From Pipra filicauda (lineage: Eukaryota > Chordata > Aves > Passeriformes > Pipridae): DNA of 64,000 nt. Below, one piece after another: positions 47,134 to 59,000 of the stretch; position 1 is the stretch's first letter; every line of letters starts with the position of its first letter. The position numbers and the translations under genes were made by a program. The stretch is from positions 858,619 to 922,618 of the forward strand of contig NW_024104442.1 in assembly GCF_003945595.2 (NCBI RefSeq), read 5' to 3'. The notes under the pieces were generated by a model. It had not been told where the DNA came from. It was given only the letters and a program-made list of their open reading frames with translations, and searched no databases.

Positions 47134-48044
47134 GTGAGGAGTCTTAATATGCAACTTCTCATTTTGGTGCCAGTGACCATCTGGGTAATTGTCTTTGTCC
47201 TGCCCGATGGGGCTTTAAATATTTTTGCCTACATTGTGAAGGATTGGACATGATCTGCTTTGTCAGTCGTCTTGCTTTCCTGAAATAAGTCAAAGTATTT
47301 GTTTTCCCTCGGCTGTTATTTGGGCCCTGTACTCTCTGGCAGTCCTGGAGGTTTTAATTTTATACAACTAGCATTTTGTAAGTTTTAGAGGTTTGTTTTG
47401 ACTTTGTTTTAATTAAATTGCTATAACCTGGGGGAAATCTTTTGGCTTCATTTAAATGGAAAGCCTTATTCCAAGTAAATCCAACATCCCTGTCTAGCTG
47501 GTGATTGTGCTGTTCAGAGTTTTGACAGGAAAAGTTAAAATTTGACTCCGGGCTTGAAAGTTTGCAATCATTGGCTGCAACAGGCTCGGTGGCGTAAGAG
47601 GATTACGTTAATCTATTGTCTGGGAAAGAAGTGAGATTTTAATAGACTCTGTTTTGATGCAGAAATGGGATAATTACTGGGTGAGAGGAGGGAAGGAAAA
47701 GGTTGGAAATAGAAATGGGAGCCTGGCAATGGAGCCTTGGCTGCTGAGGATGTCTGTGTCCCTCTGGGCTCTGTACTTGGCCCTGGGGAACCCTGTGCAC
47801 TTATTGGGGGGGCAGGGAGGATGAAAATTCCCATGAGGTCTGACCACTGTCTCCTCCTGGACAACCTCTCCACCACACAAACCTCTGGCTGCCAGGCTGG
47901 GTCTGCTGCCCCTTCACAAAACTCCAGGAGAGTTTGTGTCGGGAAGCCCTGGGAAGGAGAGCTCCTCAGGACTGTGCTGTCATGTCCCTGGGATCAGTGG
48001 AAGGACTTCATACAAGTCAAGGGCTCAAGGTCACGGGTGAATAA
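47134..48044. other. AT-rich block, possibly conserved non-coding
   Basis: From about 47240 to 47680 the sequence is markedly AT-rich and non-repetitive (ttttaattttatacaactagc, gttttaattaaattgc, ggattacgttaatc), with several TAATTA-like sites. It follows the candidate exon at 47 kb directly. After 47.7 kb it returns to ordinary GC-richer sequence. Confidence 0.3.
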
Positions 48045-48272
48045 TTCCCCAGAGAGGCTGTTGCATATTAGGAAGAAACTCTTCCCTGTGAGGGTGGGGA
48101 GGCCCTGGCACAGGTTGCCCAGAGAAGCTGTGGCTGCCCCATCCCTGGGGCCAGGTTGGACAGAGCTTGGAGCAACCTGGGCTAGTGGAAGGTGTCCCTT
48201 CCCACGGCAGGGGGCGGAACTGGATGGTCTTTGAGGTCCTTTCCAGCCCAAACCATTGTGTAATTCCATATT
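48045..48272 (+). mobile_element. CR1 LINE 3' end
   Basis: Runs from ttgcatattaggaagaaactcttccc through gttgcccagagaagctgtgg to cctttccagcccaaaccattgtg. About 15 bases of the usual gtgtccaaggccagg segment are deleted at 48147. Confidence 0.92.
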
Positions 48273-48807
48273 TCTCTGATTTATCCGAAGCAGGCCATGC
48301 TGAGTGCTGGAAGGGAGCTGGTTGGATGCTCCCCCTGCTCATGCTGGCGTGTATGAGATGACCTCCCATGGCTGACTGTTCATTTCAGTTTGTTCCCTGT
48401 CCAGCCCTGGTGCCACCCCAGGAGGGGTCACCCCACAGCTCAGCTTTGCCCTGGGCAATATCCATCAGTCACAGGCATTTAGGAAGCTGCAGGTAGAATG
48501 AAGGGAGCAACAGAGGCTCCATGAGCAGCCACCCTGGTTTTGCAGTTTTGGGAGGGATGTGGAGAGTACAACACAAAGCAAAAATTGCCCCACGGGTTGG
48601 CAGCTGGGCACAACCTCTCTGTTCCTTTTCTGCCTCTTCTTTCTCCGGCCGGACCACTGCAAGTCCCGGCCCCTTTTGGGAAGACTGGGAGGTTGTGTCT
48701 CTCCCAGGATCCTTCTGGACACACTGTCCAGCCCACAGCTGGATAAACACACCCTGTGGGGGGTGAGCAGTTGGCTCAGGGGTCGGGCACAGAGGGTGAC
48801 AGTGACT

Positions 48808-49853
48808 GGGGTGACATCAGATGGGGGTCACTAGTGGGGCTCCACAGGGCTCCATCTGGGCCCTGTGCTCTCCAGCATCTCCATCAGTGACTTGAATGCA
48901 GGACTGGAAGGGACATGGAGCACGTTTGCAGGTGACCCAAAACTTCGAGGAACTGTTGAGTCCCCTGAGGGCAGGGAGGGCCTGCAGAGAGACCTGGACA
49001 GATCCAAGGGCTGGGAATCACCAACCATGGGAAGTTCAACAAGGGGAAGGGCTGGATTCTGCCCCTGGGATGGGGCAACCCTGGATGGACAGACAGACTG
49101 GGAATGAGAGGCTGGAGAGAAGTGCCGGGAAAGGGCCTGGGGTATCCTGGTCCATGGCCACTTGGCCAGGAGTCAGCAGTGCCCTGGCAGCCAGGAGGGC
49201 CAACCCTCTCCTGGGGGGCATCAGGCCAAGCATCACTGACCTGGCCAGGGAGGGGATTGTCCCGCTCTGCTCTGCCCTGGGGCGGCCTCCCTTGCAATAT
49301 TGGGGCAGTTTGGGGGGACACAATGTAGGGAAGATATTGAGCCATTAGAGAGTGTCCAAAGGAGGGCAACGAGGATGGGGAAGGGCCTTGATTTGAAGCC
49401 GTGTGAGGACACTGAGGGCACTTGATGTGTTCAGCTGGAGGAGACTGAGGGGAGACCTCACTGCAGTTCCAACTGCCTGGGCAGGGGCAGAGGAGAGGCA
49501 GGGACTGAGCTCTGCTCTGGGGGACCAGGGACAGCAGCCAGGGAATGGTTGGAGCTGTGTCAGGGCAGGGTCAGGTTGGATCTCAGGAAAAGGTTCTTCC
49601 CCCCGAGGGTGGTTGGGCACTGCCCAGGCTCCCCAGGGCAGTGGGCACAGCACCAAGGCTGACAGAGCTCAAGGAACGTTTGGGTGATCCTCTGGTGCAC
49701 AGGGGGTGACTCTTGGGGATGGGCCTGTGCAGGGCCAGGGTTGGACTGGATGGTCCTCGTGGGTCCCTTCCAACTCAGCACATTCTGGGATTTTGTGGTT
49801 CTGTGACTGTGTGATCCTGTTACTCTGTGATTCTGTGATTCTGTGATTCTGTG
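48808..49853 (+). mobile_element. CR1 LINE, C-terminal ORF2 and complete 3' end
   Basis: Begins inside reverse transcriptase (gggtcactagtggggctccacaggg, matching the region that encodes the SG.PQGS motif), continues through the C-terminal ORF2 region (ctccatcagtgacttgaatgc, ggtgacccaaaacttcgagg) and ends with gggtcccttccaactcagc and an octamer array of ctgtgatt units at 49815-49853. Stops and frame changes are frequent. It is the most complete CR1 3' end here. Confidence 0.95.
49815..49853 (+). repeat. CR1 octamer tail array
   Basis: Repeated ctgtgatt units close the CR1 element. Known: CR1 ends in a short array of 8-bp repeats instead of poly-A. Confidence 0.93.
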
Positions 49854-50326
49854 TGCTTTCTAAGGAAACCCTTTAACAACACCTGTAGGTCTGACCAGGG
49901 TGGTGGGGAGGAGGGACTGTTGTGGGGAGCCGGGTGTGGGAGGGGGCTGCTCCCCCTTGGAGATCCTCTGGCTGAGGGTGTGGCAGCCGTATCGACTGAG
50001 TCCTGTGGCTCTCCCAGCCTGGAGACTGCTCGCTCCATATTGATTATCATTTTTTTCCTGAAGGCAGATGAAGTTTGCTGGGCTCTAATTGCAAGAATTA
50101 TTCTCCTTTCCGTTTTCTGAAATCCTTGATCATGTTAATGAGTTTTCCAATTTTTGCTTCGGGTTTTGCCAGGGTTGGTCTTTAGGGGGAAAAGACCCCA
50201 ACTGGTGAGTGCTGAGCTGTGTCTGTTCCCAGACTGGCTGAGGATGTGGGGATTACACATGTCCCAGTTTGTCCCACTGGACAGAATTGACAGAATTTGG
50301 GGGTTTTGCCCCTTTTGATTTGAAAG
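49854..50326. other. unique spacer
   Basis: A 32-base exon-like segment (50173-50204; acceptor cgggttttgccag, donor ACTG/GTGAGTG) is open in two phases and was not accepted. Nothing else recognised. Confidence 0.4.
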
Positions 50327-50497
50327 AATCATAGAATCACAGAATATCCCAAGTTGGAAGGGACTCACAAGGATCATCAAGTCCAACTCCTGGCCCTGCA
50401 CAGGAAAACCCTAAAATCCCACCATGCACTTGAGATCATTGTCCAAAGGCTTCTTGACCTCTGGCAGCCTTGGAGCCATGACCACTGGGGATCAAAT
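50327..50497 (-). mobile_element. CR1 3' end, short
   Basis: Starts gaatcatagaatcacagaatatccc, the 14.85-kb subfamily, and ends after ctctggcagccttggagcc. Lies inverted 0.5 kb from the 48.8-kb copy. Confidence 0.93.
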
Positions 50498-51242
50498 GAG
50501 TTTTGGGTGGATCTCCAGCAGCAGGGGAACAGAGCCAAGGTGACCACCTATGGGCATGTTAGGGCAGAAGCAGCAGCCCTTGCTCTTAAAACAGCCCTGC
50601 CAGCTCCAAAAGTCTCCAAATTATTCTGTCTTTGTTTCTCTTCTTGCTGTGTTTCCTCCCATCACCTCACTGTTGATGTTTTATACTTTCTTCAGTCCTT
50701 TTGAACTCAACAAACTATTTTTAGGAGGGATCAACCAATTTTCTCTCTCTTTTTTTTTCACTTAGCAAGTATCTAAAAGCTCCTGTGACTCCTTCAGCTG
50801 CCTGTGCTGCTGGCTGCTTTTTCCTGCCCTTATCTCTTCCCTGCAAGCCTGAGCCAGGTTTTTGTGCAGCCATCAGGGAGCAGGCACCAGGGCTGGCTGT
50901 GCTTTGGGAGGTAGTTGTCCCTGTGTGTGCTGTGATTTAACTGCACAGTGCTGCGTGCGGGGGGAGCCTTTTGAAGTGGGATGAAATGGATGAAATAACT
51001 TGGCAATTTCCATCGATCTGGGGGGTTAAAAAGGGAATTGGTTTTCACATGCACATCCCACGCTGCTCCCAAAGGGACAGACACTGAGGAGCTGCTGCAG
51101 GTGGGTGACCAGCTCAGCCCTGGTGTCTCTGTGGTGGTGGCTGTGGCTGCCTCTGTGCTGCCAAACAGACTGGATTTGGTGTTGGTTCCACCTCTGCTTC
51201 CTGGGTGCTTCTCTGGGAAGGTGAACTTTCATAAAACCCCAG
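50498..51242. other. unique spacer
   Basis: No gene seen. T-rich stretch near 50.75 kb. Confidence 0.45.
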
Positions 51243-51640
51243 GAGGGACCCACAAGGATCATCGAATCCAGCCCTGGCCCTGCACAGACACCCCAACAAT
51301 CCCACCCTGTCCCCAAGAGCGTTGTCCAAACATTCCCTGAGCTCTGGCAGCCTTGGGGCCGTGCCCACTGCCCTGGGGAGCCTGGTCAGTGCCCAACCAC
51401 CCTCTGGGGGAGGAACCTTTTCCTAATGTCCAATTTAACCCTGCCCTGACACAGCTCCAGCCGTTCCCTTGTGTCCTGTCCCTGGTCACACAGAGCAGAG
51501 GTCGGAGCTGCCCCTCCACTGCCCCTTGTGAGGAAGCTGCAGACCCTGATGAGGTCTGACCTCAGTCTCCTCCAGCTGAACAAGCCAAGTGCCCTCAGCC
51601 ACTCCTTGTATGGCTTCCCCTTGAAACCCTTCAGCATTTT
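51243..51640 (-). mobile_element. CR1 LINE 3' region lacking the last bases of the tail
   Basis: Starts at gggacccacaaggatcatcgaatcc, so the usual tcacagaat terminus is missing. The body extends through gatgaggtctgacctcagtctcc to about 51640. Inverted relative to the 48.8-kb copy. Confidence 0.92.
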
Positions 51641-52154
51641 CGTAGTTCAAGGCTCTCCCTGTGTAATTCTGTGCTGTTCCCAAGTGCTCTAACTTGGGCA
51701 GCACATCTGGATTTGCTGCTGGAATTAGAATAATTGTGCTAAATGAGTTGTAGTGCAGTGATACTCCAGGCAAAGGAGTAAAATGATGCAGTTGGCTTAT
51801 GGCAGGTACCGGCCCGGCAATCTGTGTGTAATGCAATAGAGCTGCCAATTACAGCAAAGTGCCTGGTTAGGCTGAAATTACAGAGTCTCTCACATCCTCT
51901 GAGCTTTATTACAGCTGTGTTAAGATGTAGCACTTCCTGGAGGGCCTCACAGCTCTGCCAGTAAGTGTGTGTCCTCCCAGGGCTGTTCCCAGGAGTGTGT
52001 GCTGTTCCCAGGAGTCGGCTCCAGAAGTCTCAGGCCATGTTTCTCCAGGGCTTTGGGCACCAGAAAGGACCTGTGATGGGTTGTGTCACTGTGGGCTCAT
52101 GTTTGCACAGAGCACAGGCACGTTTAGAGTCATGATGAAATGATTTGATGAATT
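51641..52154. other. unique sequence, AT-richer at 51.71-51.93 kb
   Basis: The AT-richer part (ggaattagaataattgtgc, gtgtgtaatgcaatagagctgccaattac) is non-repetitive and could be a conserved element. No gene seen. Confidence 0.35.
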
Positions 52155-52515
52155 CCTGATGGAATTGTTAAGGTTGGAAAAGCCCTCCAGGATCATTGAG
52201 TCCAACTGTTACCCCAGCACTGCCAAGCCCACCACTAACCCATGTCCCTTCACAGGGAAGAATTCCTTCCCAATATCCCATCTAACCCTGCCCCCTGGCC
52301 GTGGGAAGCCATTCCCCTGTGTCCTGTCCCTCCATCCCTTGTCCCCAGTCCCTCTCCAGCTCTCCTGGAGCCCCTTTAGGCCCTGGAAGGGGCTCTCAGG
52401 TCTCCCTGGAGCCTTCTCTTCTCCAGGTGAACACCCCCAGCTCTCCCAGCTTATATGCATAGAAGAGGGTCTTCAGCCCTTTGAGCATCTCCATGGCCTC
52501 CTCTAGATTCATTCC
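52155..52515 (-). mobile_element. chimeric CR1 3' end
   Basis: The first about 95 bases (gttaaggttggaaaagccctcc to ccactaacccatgtcc) match the tail of the 12.57-kb CR1. The next part (gaagaattccttcccaatatcccatctaacc onward) matches the 8.8-kb subfamily in reverse. The roughly 115 bases expected between them are absent. Confidence 0.85.
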
Positions 52516-55429
52516 AATGTCTCTTGTGCATCTGTTCCTTAAATCAGTTCATACTTGCATTTAACATGTTTCTTTGCATGCACATGGTGATAATTGGTTT
52601 TGAACATCCTGTGAAATAATGTATTCCGATTTTATTTTTATAGCTATCCCACAACATTTGATGGCTCCCTGGTACACTGGGTTAACTGGCAGAGAAAAAT
52701 AGGGCCCCAGTCACTGTTATTTAAAACAGAGTGGAAGAAATTTATTTCCCAACCCCCAAGAATTAGTGCTTATTACTTAAAAAAAATGATGATTGTCAAA
52801 ATTCTTCATTATTGGCTCCATGTGAGGTTTGACAGGGAGCTGATGTCTGACATCCGTGACCAATTTTCAGCAGTTTGGAAAAGTCCCACCCCAAACTCCT
52901 TTGAAGTCCTCATGGCGCTTCCCAGGTAACTTGGAGAAGCCGGTCCCTCCCCAGCTGGCAGTGAGAGAAATCCTTTTCATGAGAAATCCTCTTCCACCTG
53001 ACCTGAGGGCACACATGTTCTTGGGGATTAGGAATCTTCCTCTCACCCGGTTTTGGGGATCTCAGCAGGTATTTTTCTCTCTCATGAGGAGGGACTCTGA
53101 CAACAGCAGATGGGAACTGGGTTACCCACACACTCCTTCCCCACCGTGAAATGGCCCCTTTGGCCACAGGACATCCTGGGATCAGTAGGCAGCAGTGCCT
53201 TCTGCTCCAGGCTCTGTTCCTGATGAACTGCCCAGGCCCTGGCTCCTCCTTTGGCCAGTCTGGCCACTTTTCTGGACTGTTCTGCTGTTGTCCTGTTCTG
53301 CTGTTCTTTGATGTCCCACCTGCTCTCTAGGACTGCACTCATGCATCCTGCTGGACTCTGTCCTCCGCACTACTGGAAGACCTCAGTTGCTGCTCTCCAG
53401 GTATCAGCCAGCCTGGGAAGGGGCCACTGGGGAAGGGAGCCTCAAACCAGGCAAGGTTTTGCTTGTAGACGTGGGGTGGCTGCTCCCAGCATGGCTTAAC
53501 TCTGCCTTACCTGCTTCCCCCAAACACGGGGAGGTCGGGTGCTGGTGAGCATCCCCTGTGCCGTGTGGGTGAGGGATGAGCTGCTGGAAGCACAGCTGAA
53601 GGAGGAGCAGGATGGGCTCTGCCTTAGCTGCTGAGTGGCCCTTAGGGATGCAGCTCCCCAGAAGAGCCAAGGCTGGAGAGTGGCTGTGTTTAACTGGTGT
53701 TGAGTGGTCTGGGTGTGGAGTGAAACTGGAGCCCTGGAGAAACAGGCCTGGAGTCCTCTGGCACTGTAGGAGCAGATGGAGAAGCTGTCAGCTCCAAAGA
53801 ATCCCCTTTTCCTCCTTCTCTACTTCTGCCTATCCATGCTTAGGAAGTGTAATCAGAGTAAAAGCTGCTTGGGGAAGCCACAGAGATGTAACTAGGCCTG
53901 GTTTGCTCACCCCAGGCTCAGGAGCACAGTGACTGGGGGCTGTGAGGGTTCTCCGGGGATGGTGCAAGGACCACCTTCCAAGGCTGTCTGGCTGTCCTGC
54001 CATGCTGACTGGGCACAGGACCTGACAGAGTTGCTTCCCAGTTCACACCTGGGGTGTCTGACTTGCTGTGAGGTAGCTGTGATGATTTCAGCCTGGAAAA
54101 TCATCGTGGTTGTTTGCAAGCTGGGCCCGGTGCCGGTTCTCACGTCCGCGATAGCTTCACTGTGTTTGGAGGGTTTTGAAACAGAGAATGTTGGTCTCTA
54201 GGGCCTGAACCACTGGATGTACAGGAATGTGTGAGATGGACCCAGACAACCAGGCTGTGTTTGACTTGTGGGGGTATTTTCCTCCTCCCAAATGCTGCAG
54301 CCAGAGGTGTGAGATGCCTGTGCCAGTGTCTCGGTGCTGTGTGCAGCCGTGCTCTGCATCCCCTGGCACTGAGTCCCAGCACCCTACTGGTGCTGATTTC
54401 TGCTTTAATGTCTCCTCCACAGCTCCTCTTAAAAATCAGTTTATGTCTCCTGCAAATTAAGCTACTGTTTCACTTATAAAGCGTTTCATTGCCCTGATAA
54501 GTGGAAGTGGGAAGCTGTCGCATCACTGAGGACGTGGCTGCAAACCCCAGCACAGCAGCTTGTTAATGTGAAATTAGAGAGGGCTCAGCAGTATCTCAGC
54601 AGATTGCCTCTGCTGCTTCATAAGAGACACCGAACTCCTCTGGGAGCTAGCTGTTGTGACAGGCCTGCTGAAGGGCTGACCAGCCATTCCTTGAACAAGG
54701 AAGGGCCTGAGGGCTGTTCCATGTCCTTGGGGAAAGGAGGCAGTCCTTACCTTGCCCTAAGCCACCAGAGGAAAAGCAGAGGCTAAAACTCAAAGGAGAG
54801 ATGTGTGAGCTTGTGCTGTGTCTGCCCCAGTGCTGGTTGTGCTTCCAGCCAGATGAGTCCCAGTCAGCCTGGTTCAGGGGACTGGGATACACTGGGGAGT
54901 CTCTGGGGCAGTAATCCCCTCTGGAGAATCACTTTCTGGGCACAGATGGGAGTGTTTATGGAGCTGTCTGAGCTTTCAGGCATTATCTTCAATCCCACCA
55001 CCCCCAGTTTATCCAGACATGGGATTTTAGGAAGGCAGAGGTTCCTCCTGTTTGTTTTCCAAGTGCCATCATTGTTGGGCAATGCAAGATGGATTAAGAT
55101 TTGCAGCCTTGCTGGAGGCCTGACTCCCTACCAAGAGCTGTGTCTCCTACCTATTGCAGAAATGTGGGGTGTCCCTGGCCATAGGGTTGTCCCCCATGCA
55201 GCTGGAGTGCTGGGGAAGGCTGGCTTGCTCCTTGGATTTTGTGTCCATCAATCTGTCTAATCCTCCTGCTGGTTTTTCTACAGTCTTCCAAATCGCTCTT
55301 TTGTCCCCAAACAATTCTGCTTTGCAAATGCCAAAGCAGGATCCCTGGGGCAGCATCGCTGCTCCTCTGCGCTCCCATCAGGTGGTGGGAGGAAAAGGAG
55401 AAGAGGGGATTCAAATTAACTCCACTCAT
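52516..55429. other. unique sequence, no supported gene
   Basis: AT-rich and non-repetitive at 52.56-52.87 kb. A 70-base segment at 53331-53400 lies between an acceptor (cccacctgctctctag) and a donor (CCAG/GTATCA), but two frames are open and the peptide is unconvincing. Nothing else recognised. Confidence 0.4.
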
Positions 55430-56330
55430 CCTCTCCACTCCTCCCGCTGCCCCGTCCAGCCCCTCTCCTGTTGCCTTGGCATGGCTCAGGAGCAGATAAC
55501 ATCACCTGTGCCAGGTAACCCTGCCGTCCTTCTCCCCGGGTGTGTGTGTGCCTCAGCCCAGCCGCCTCCGGGAGAGCCGGCATTGTGCCTTTTCCCATGG
55601 CAGGGAAACAAGAGTTTGTCCCCTTCTGCCTCCCCTTCTCTGATCTCCCCTCGGCTGCTTCCCGCTGCCTCCCGCCAGCCCCCTTCGCTCTCGCCCGGCT
55701 CCTCTGACCCGCTTTGACGTGTTGCATTTCACGGCCCCCGGTAACGGAGAGCCGATGGGAGATAAGAGGGGTGACCGTGTTCCCGGCCCCCGCTGTGCCG
55801 CAGGGAGCCAGCCAGCGGATGCTCTGCCCTCTCCACAAACCCAGCGATTTTGGGAAGTGCCCTGGACCCCTCCCCGGCAGCGGTGGAGCCCATCGGAGGG
55901 AGAAGGTGGGAGACAAGGGGGGTGGCAGTGCGGAGCAGCGCGTAAACAGCTTTAATTTCCCCGTCTGGGAGAGAGGAGCGAGGCTTAGCTCTGCCCTCCC
56001 CGTGTGTGAGCGGGAGGCACTACGTGCCGAGGGACCGTGTGGAGGTGCTGGCAGGGTCCCCCGTGGCCGTGGGGCCCCCTGGAGCATCGCCAGCCCCCCC
56101 TTTGTGTGCGAGGCTGTGCCGGTTGGCTCCGTGTGCCGGGATGAGTGTCAGCGGAGCGGGAGGCAGCGAGCGGGGATGCTGCAAGCAAATTACCCCCCCA
56201 AAAAGCGCGGGCGGGGACGGTGGCTCTGCGGGTCACAAGCAGCTGGCGGGGGTGGCCGCCCGGGTGGCCCTGGGGCTGTGGGGTTGTGCTCCGCGGGGCG
56301 CACCAGGCTGCTCAGGCATTTAATTCCGAG
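55430..56330. promoter_or_regulatory. CpG island-like block 1
   Basis: Dense CpG over about 0.9 kb (ggccgtggggccccc, gcggagcgggaggcagcgagcgggg, gcgcgggcggggacgg, gctccgcggggcgcacc), in strong contrast to the flanks. Such blocks usually mark promoters in birds. No TATA box is clear, which is usual for CpG promoters. Direction unknown. Confidence 0.55.
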
Positions 56331-57279
56331 CGAGAAGCTGAACATGAGCCTAGTGGAAAAGGAAGGAAGGGAAGGAGGGAGGGAAACGGGGCTGGGGCTG
56401 GGGAAGGGTTTTCGGCAGTGGATGGCCATCCCTTGTGGTGAGCAGGCTGCTTGCAGGGGATGGATCTAAGCAGGGAGACAGCAATGAATGAGGGGTTGTT
56501 TATTTTTTAACATGGCATCCAGACCGGAGGGATAAAAGGACATGCAGGTAGCTTGGGGCTCTGCCAGCTGAGTTAGCACCAGTTTTCCTTGTTGCCTCTC
56601 TTGGCGTGGCTGGGAGTCGCCGTCAGACACCTCTTCCCTGGATATGCTTCACTGACTTCATCTGGCTCTGCTCCGTGGGGCTGGAGCGAGGTTTGGGTGG
56701 TTTTTTTTCTGAAGCCCTTGTTTTTCCTCCGCCCAGCTGGCGTCAGGCACTGAGGATGCAGAGACAAGTGCTCCTGACTTGGGGAGGGCTGGCAGGAGGA
56801 TTTCCCTTTGGGTTCGCAGTGTCCCCGTGTCTGCTGTCTGCTGTGGAAAGGCTTTGTGCTGGAGCGTGGGGAGCAGAGCCTGCAGGTGATCTCTAACTGG
56901 ATCAGTCTCGCTTGCTTTGAATGTCTGTCCCTCTCCTTGCACTCAGGTGTTCGGTGACAGGCTGAAAAATCATGGTAGGTAGGTGCTGCCGGAGGCTGAG
57001 GGTGCCTTCTGCTTTGGAAAACAGGGAGGGAGGAAACCTAGTGGACTCTGAATAGCCTCAGGAAGAGCAAGCGGGGATTCTTCACAGGAGGAGCAGTCAA
57101 GGATCCTCTCCACCTGGTCGCCACACGCAGTAGGAACAGACCCTTTGGAAATTCATCTGAACAGCCGATTTCTTGGGGTTTCTCGTCACCTCTAATCAAA
57201 CAGCATCCCCTCCCTCATCCGAGGGCCACCACAGCCACCCTGGCCACTGCTCCAGAGAGCAGCTTCCTCCCCTGCCCAG
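56331..57279. other. sequence between two CpG-rich blocks
   Basis: Holds a purine-rich GGAA-type run at 56358-56388. No gene recognised. Confidence 0.4.
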
Positions 57280-57830
57280 CGTCACTCGCTGTGGGAGCTC
57301 ACAGACCTGTGCCAGCACTCCCAAGGGATCCTTTCCAGCGGGCACTCTTCATTTTACCCCCTCCTGCTTAACGGAGCTCTGCAGCGTCGCACTGAATACC
57401 TGTGGAGCCACCGGCCACTCGGAGCTGCCACCTGCGGCTGCCTCAGGGGGCCAGCACTTGGTACCCTCCGAATCCAAGGGATCACTGTGGAGCCGCTGCA
57501 GACTGTCCAAGGAATTCCTGGCTGAACTTCTCCTGCCTTGTGCCGTGTCTCTGTGGCCCCGCTCCCTCGCGGTGCCATGGGCTGACGGGGCACAGGGGTG
57601 TAGCATGCGCCAGGGCGCGGTGGGACACAGGGACACGGGCGGGCGCGTGCCCGGACGCCGCGGGAGCCATGGCTTCGTTCGGGAAGCTGACGGAGTACTT
57701 CAGCCTGAGGAAGTCGAGGCCGGAGCTGCGCTCCCGGCGCTGGGGCCGGCGGAGCGGGAGCTGTTGCTGTAGTGTCGTGGAGTGCAGGTACGGCGTGGCT
57801 GTGACCCCACTGTCCCGGGGCCTCCGTGTG
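57280..57830. promoter_or_regulatory. CpG island-like block 2
   Basis: CpG-dense segment peaking at 57.60-57.80 kb (ggcgggcgcgtgcccggacgccgcgg). It surrounds the Kozak-context ATG at 57669, as expected for a promoter with a first exon. Confidence 0.5.
57669..57787 (+). CDS. candidate first coding exon in CpG island 2
   Basis: The ATG stands in an optimal Kozak context (gggagccATGG), in the CpG peak. The frame reads MASFGKLTEYFSLRKSRP, then a basic stretch (SRRWGRRSG), then CCCSVVEC, and runs into the good donor GTGCAG/GTACGG at 57788 (phase 2). The amino end resembles a cytosolic or membrane-anchored regulator but matches nothing I recognise. The frame stays open upstream to 57402, so an earlier start is possible. 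No downstream exon of matching phase was found: the candidate at 59001 needs phase 0. Confidence 0.35.
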
Positions 57831-59000
57831 TGCCCAGGGGCTGCGGGGTGGGAGGTGCAAGCCTTGGTGCTTTGCTTCCCGTTTGACCTCTCCTGGGGCT
57901 GCAGAGGGGGCTGGGAGCAAGCCAAGGGCTCTGGAAGCATCACCCTTTCCTGCCTGGGGCTCCCAAGTGGCTCGTTGCTGCAGGATGTCTCCAGCAGGCT
58001 CTGTGACCTGGCAACCCTGCCCAGGGCACGTCCCAGGTGTCTGTGTCACATCTCAGGTGTCTGCTGGGTGACCACGTGCAGCTGTACCTGCCTCTGTCTG
58101 GTGCTCTCTGTGTCATGCTGCTGTGTCTCACGTTAGAAGAGCGAGGTTATTGCACCAAAATCGCCCTTCCCTCCCTCTGCCCTATGCAAAATCCTCAGCT
58201 GCACCTTCTCGGGTGAAGCTGAACCTGTGTGTACGAGGTGCTGGCTGAGCCTCCTGGCATATAGGAGGGGTGGGCAGGGTCTGAGTTGTGCTCAGGGACA
58301 GGGTGCAGTGGCGAGGGGAGCTCAGACGGACACATGGATCATTGTCAGCTTGTTTGGTGTGTGGATTGAGGAGGGGATCACACTGGGGATGGGGAGCAGT
58401 GGGCTGACTGGAAATCCCCTGGGATCGTGCTGCCGCTGGAGTGCTCAGGGCCATTGTGTGGGGGGGGTGCACACGTCCTTGTTTTGCGTGTAAACGCAGT
58501 TACTGCAATTAAGAAAATTGCTCTGTGCCTAGTTGGCTTCTCCTTGGGTGTTACAAGCAGCCTGTAGGACACAACTATCACTTGGTGCTGCTCTGGGCTT
58601 TTCCCTCTCCGTGTGGGCTCAGCCTGAGCAGTGTGTGTCCCCAAACCCTCCTGCTGACCTACACAGGGTGCTTCTGGAGGGTTGTGGGTCTATGTAGAGA
58701 CACACAGGGCGAAAAATAGCACCAAGGAATCCATTCACCTTCTTCCCTGGTTGTTAAGTGCCTCATACTCTGGAAAGGTTATTAAAGTATCTACAGAATG
58801 AAAAGAAGTTGGGGCCCCTCCTGCTGCTGTTCGTGCTGCTGCTGAGACAGTGGGACGTGCTGAGGCGTTGCTGTCTCCCCTCTTCCCTCGGAGCTGAAGG
58901 AGCGTCGCCTCTTCCCCGCTCACGCGTTTCTCCGGAAACGCAGAAACATTCGGGGCTGAGCCAGGAGCTTTGTTCTGCTCCTTTTTGCCTTTGTGGACAG
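57788..59000. other. unique sequence
   Basis: Would be intron if the exon at 57669 is real. An open stretch at 58756-58830 (beginning PHTLERLLKYLQNEKK) follows an acceptor-like tag but has no usable donor. Confidence 0.4.
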
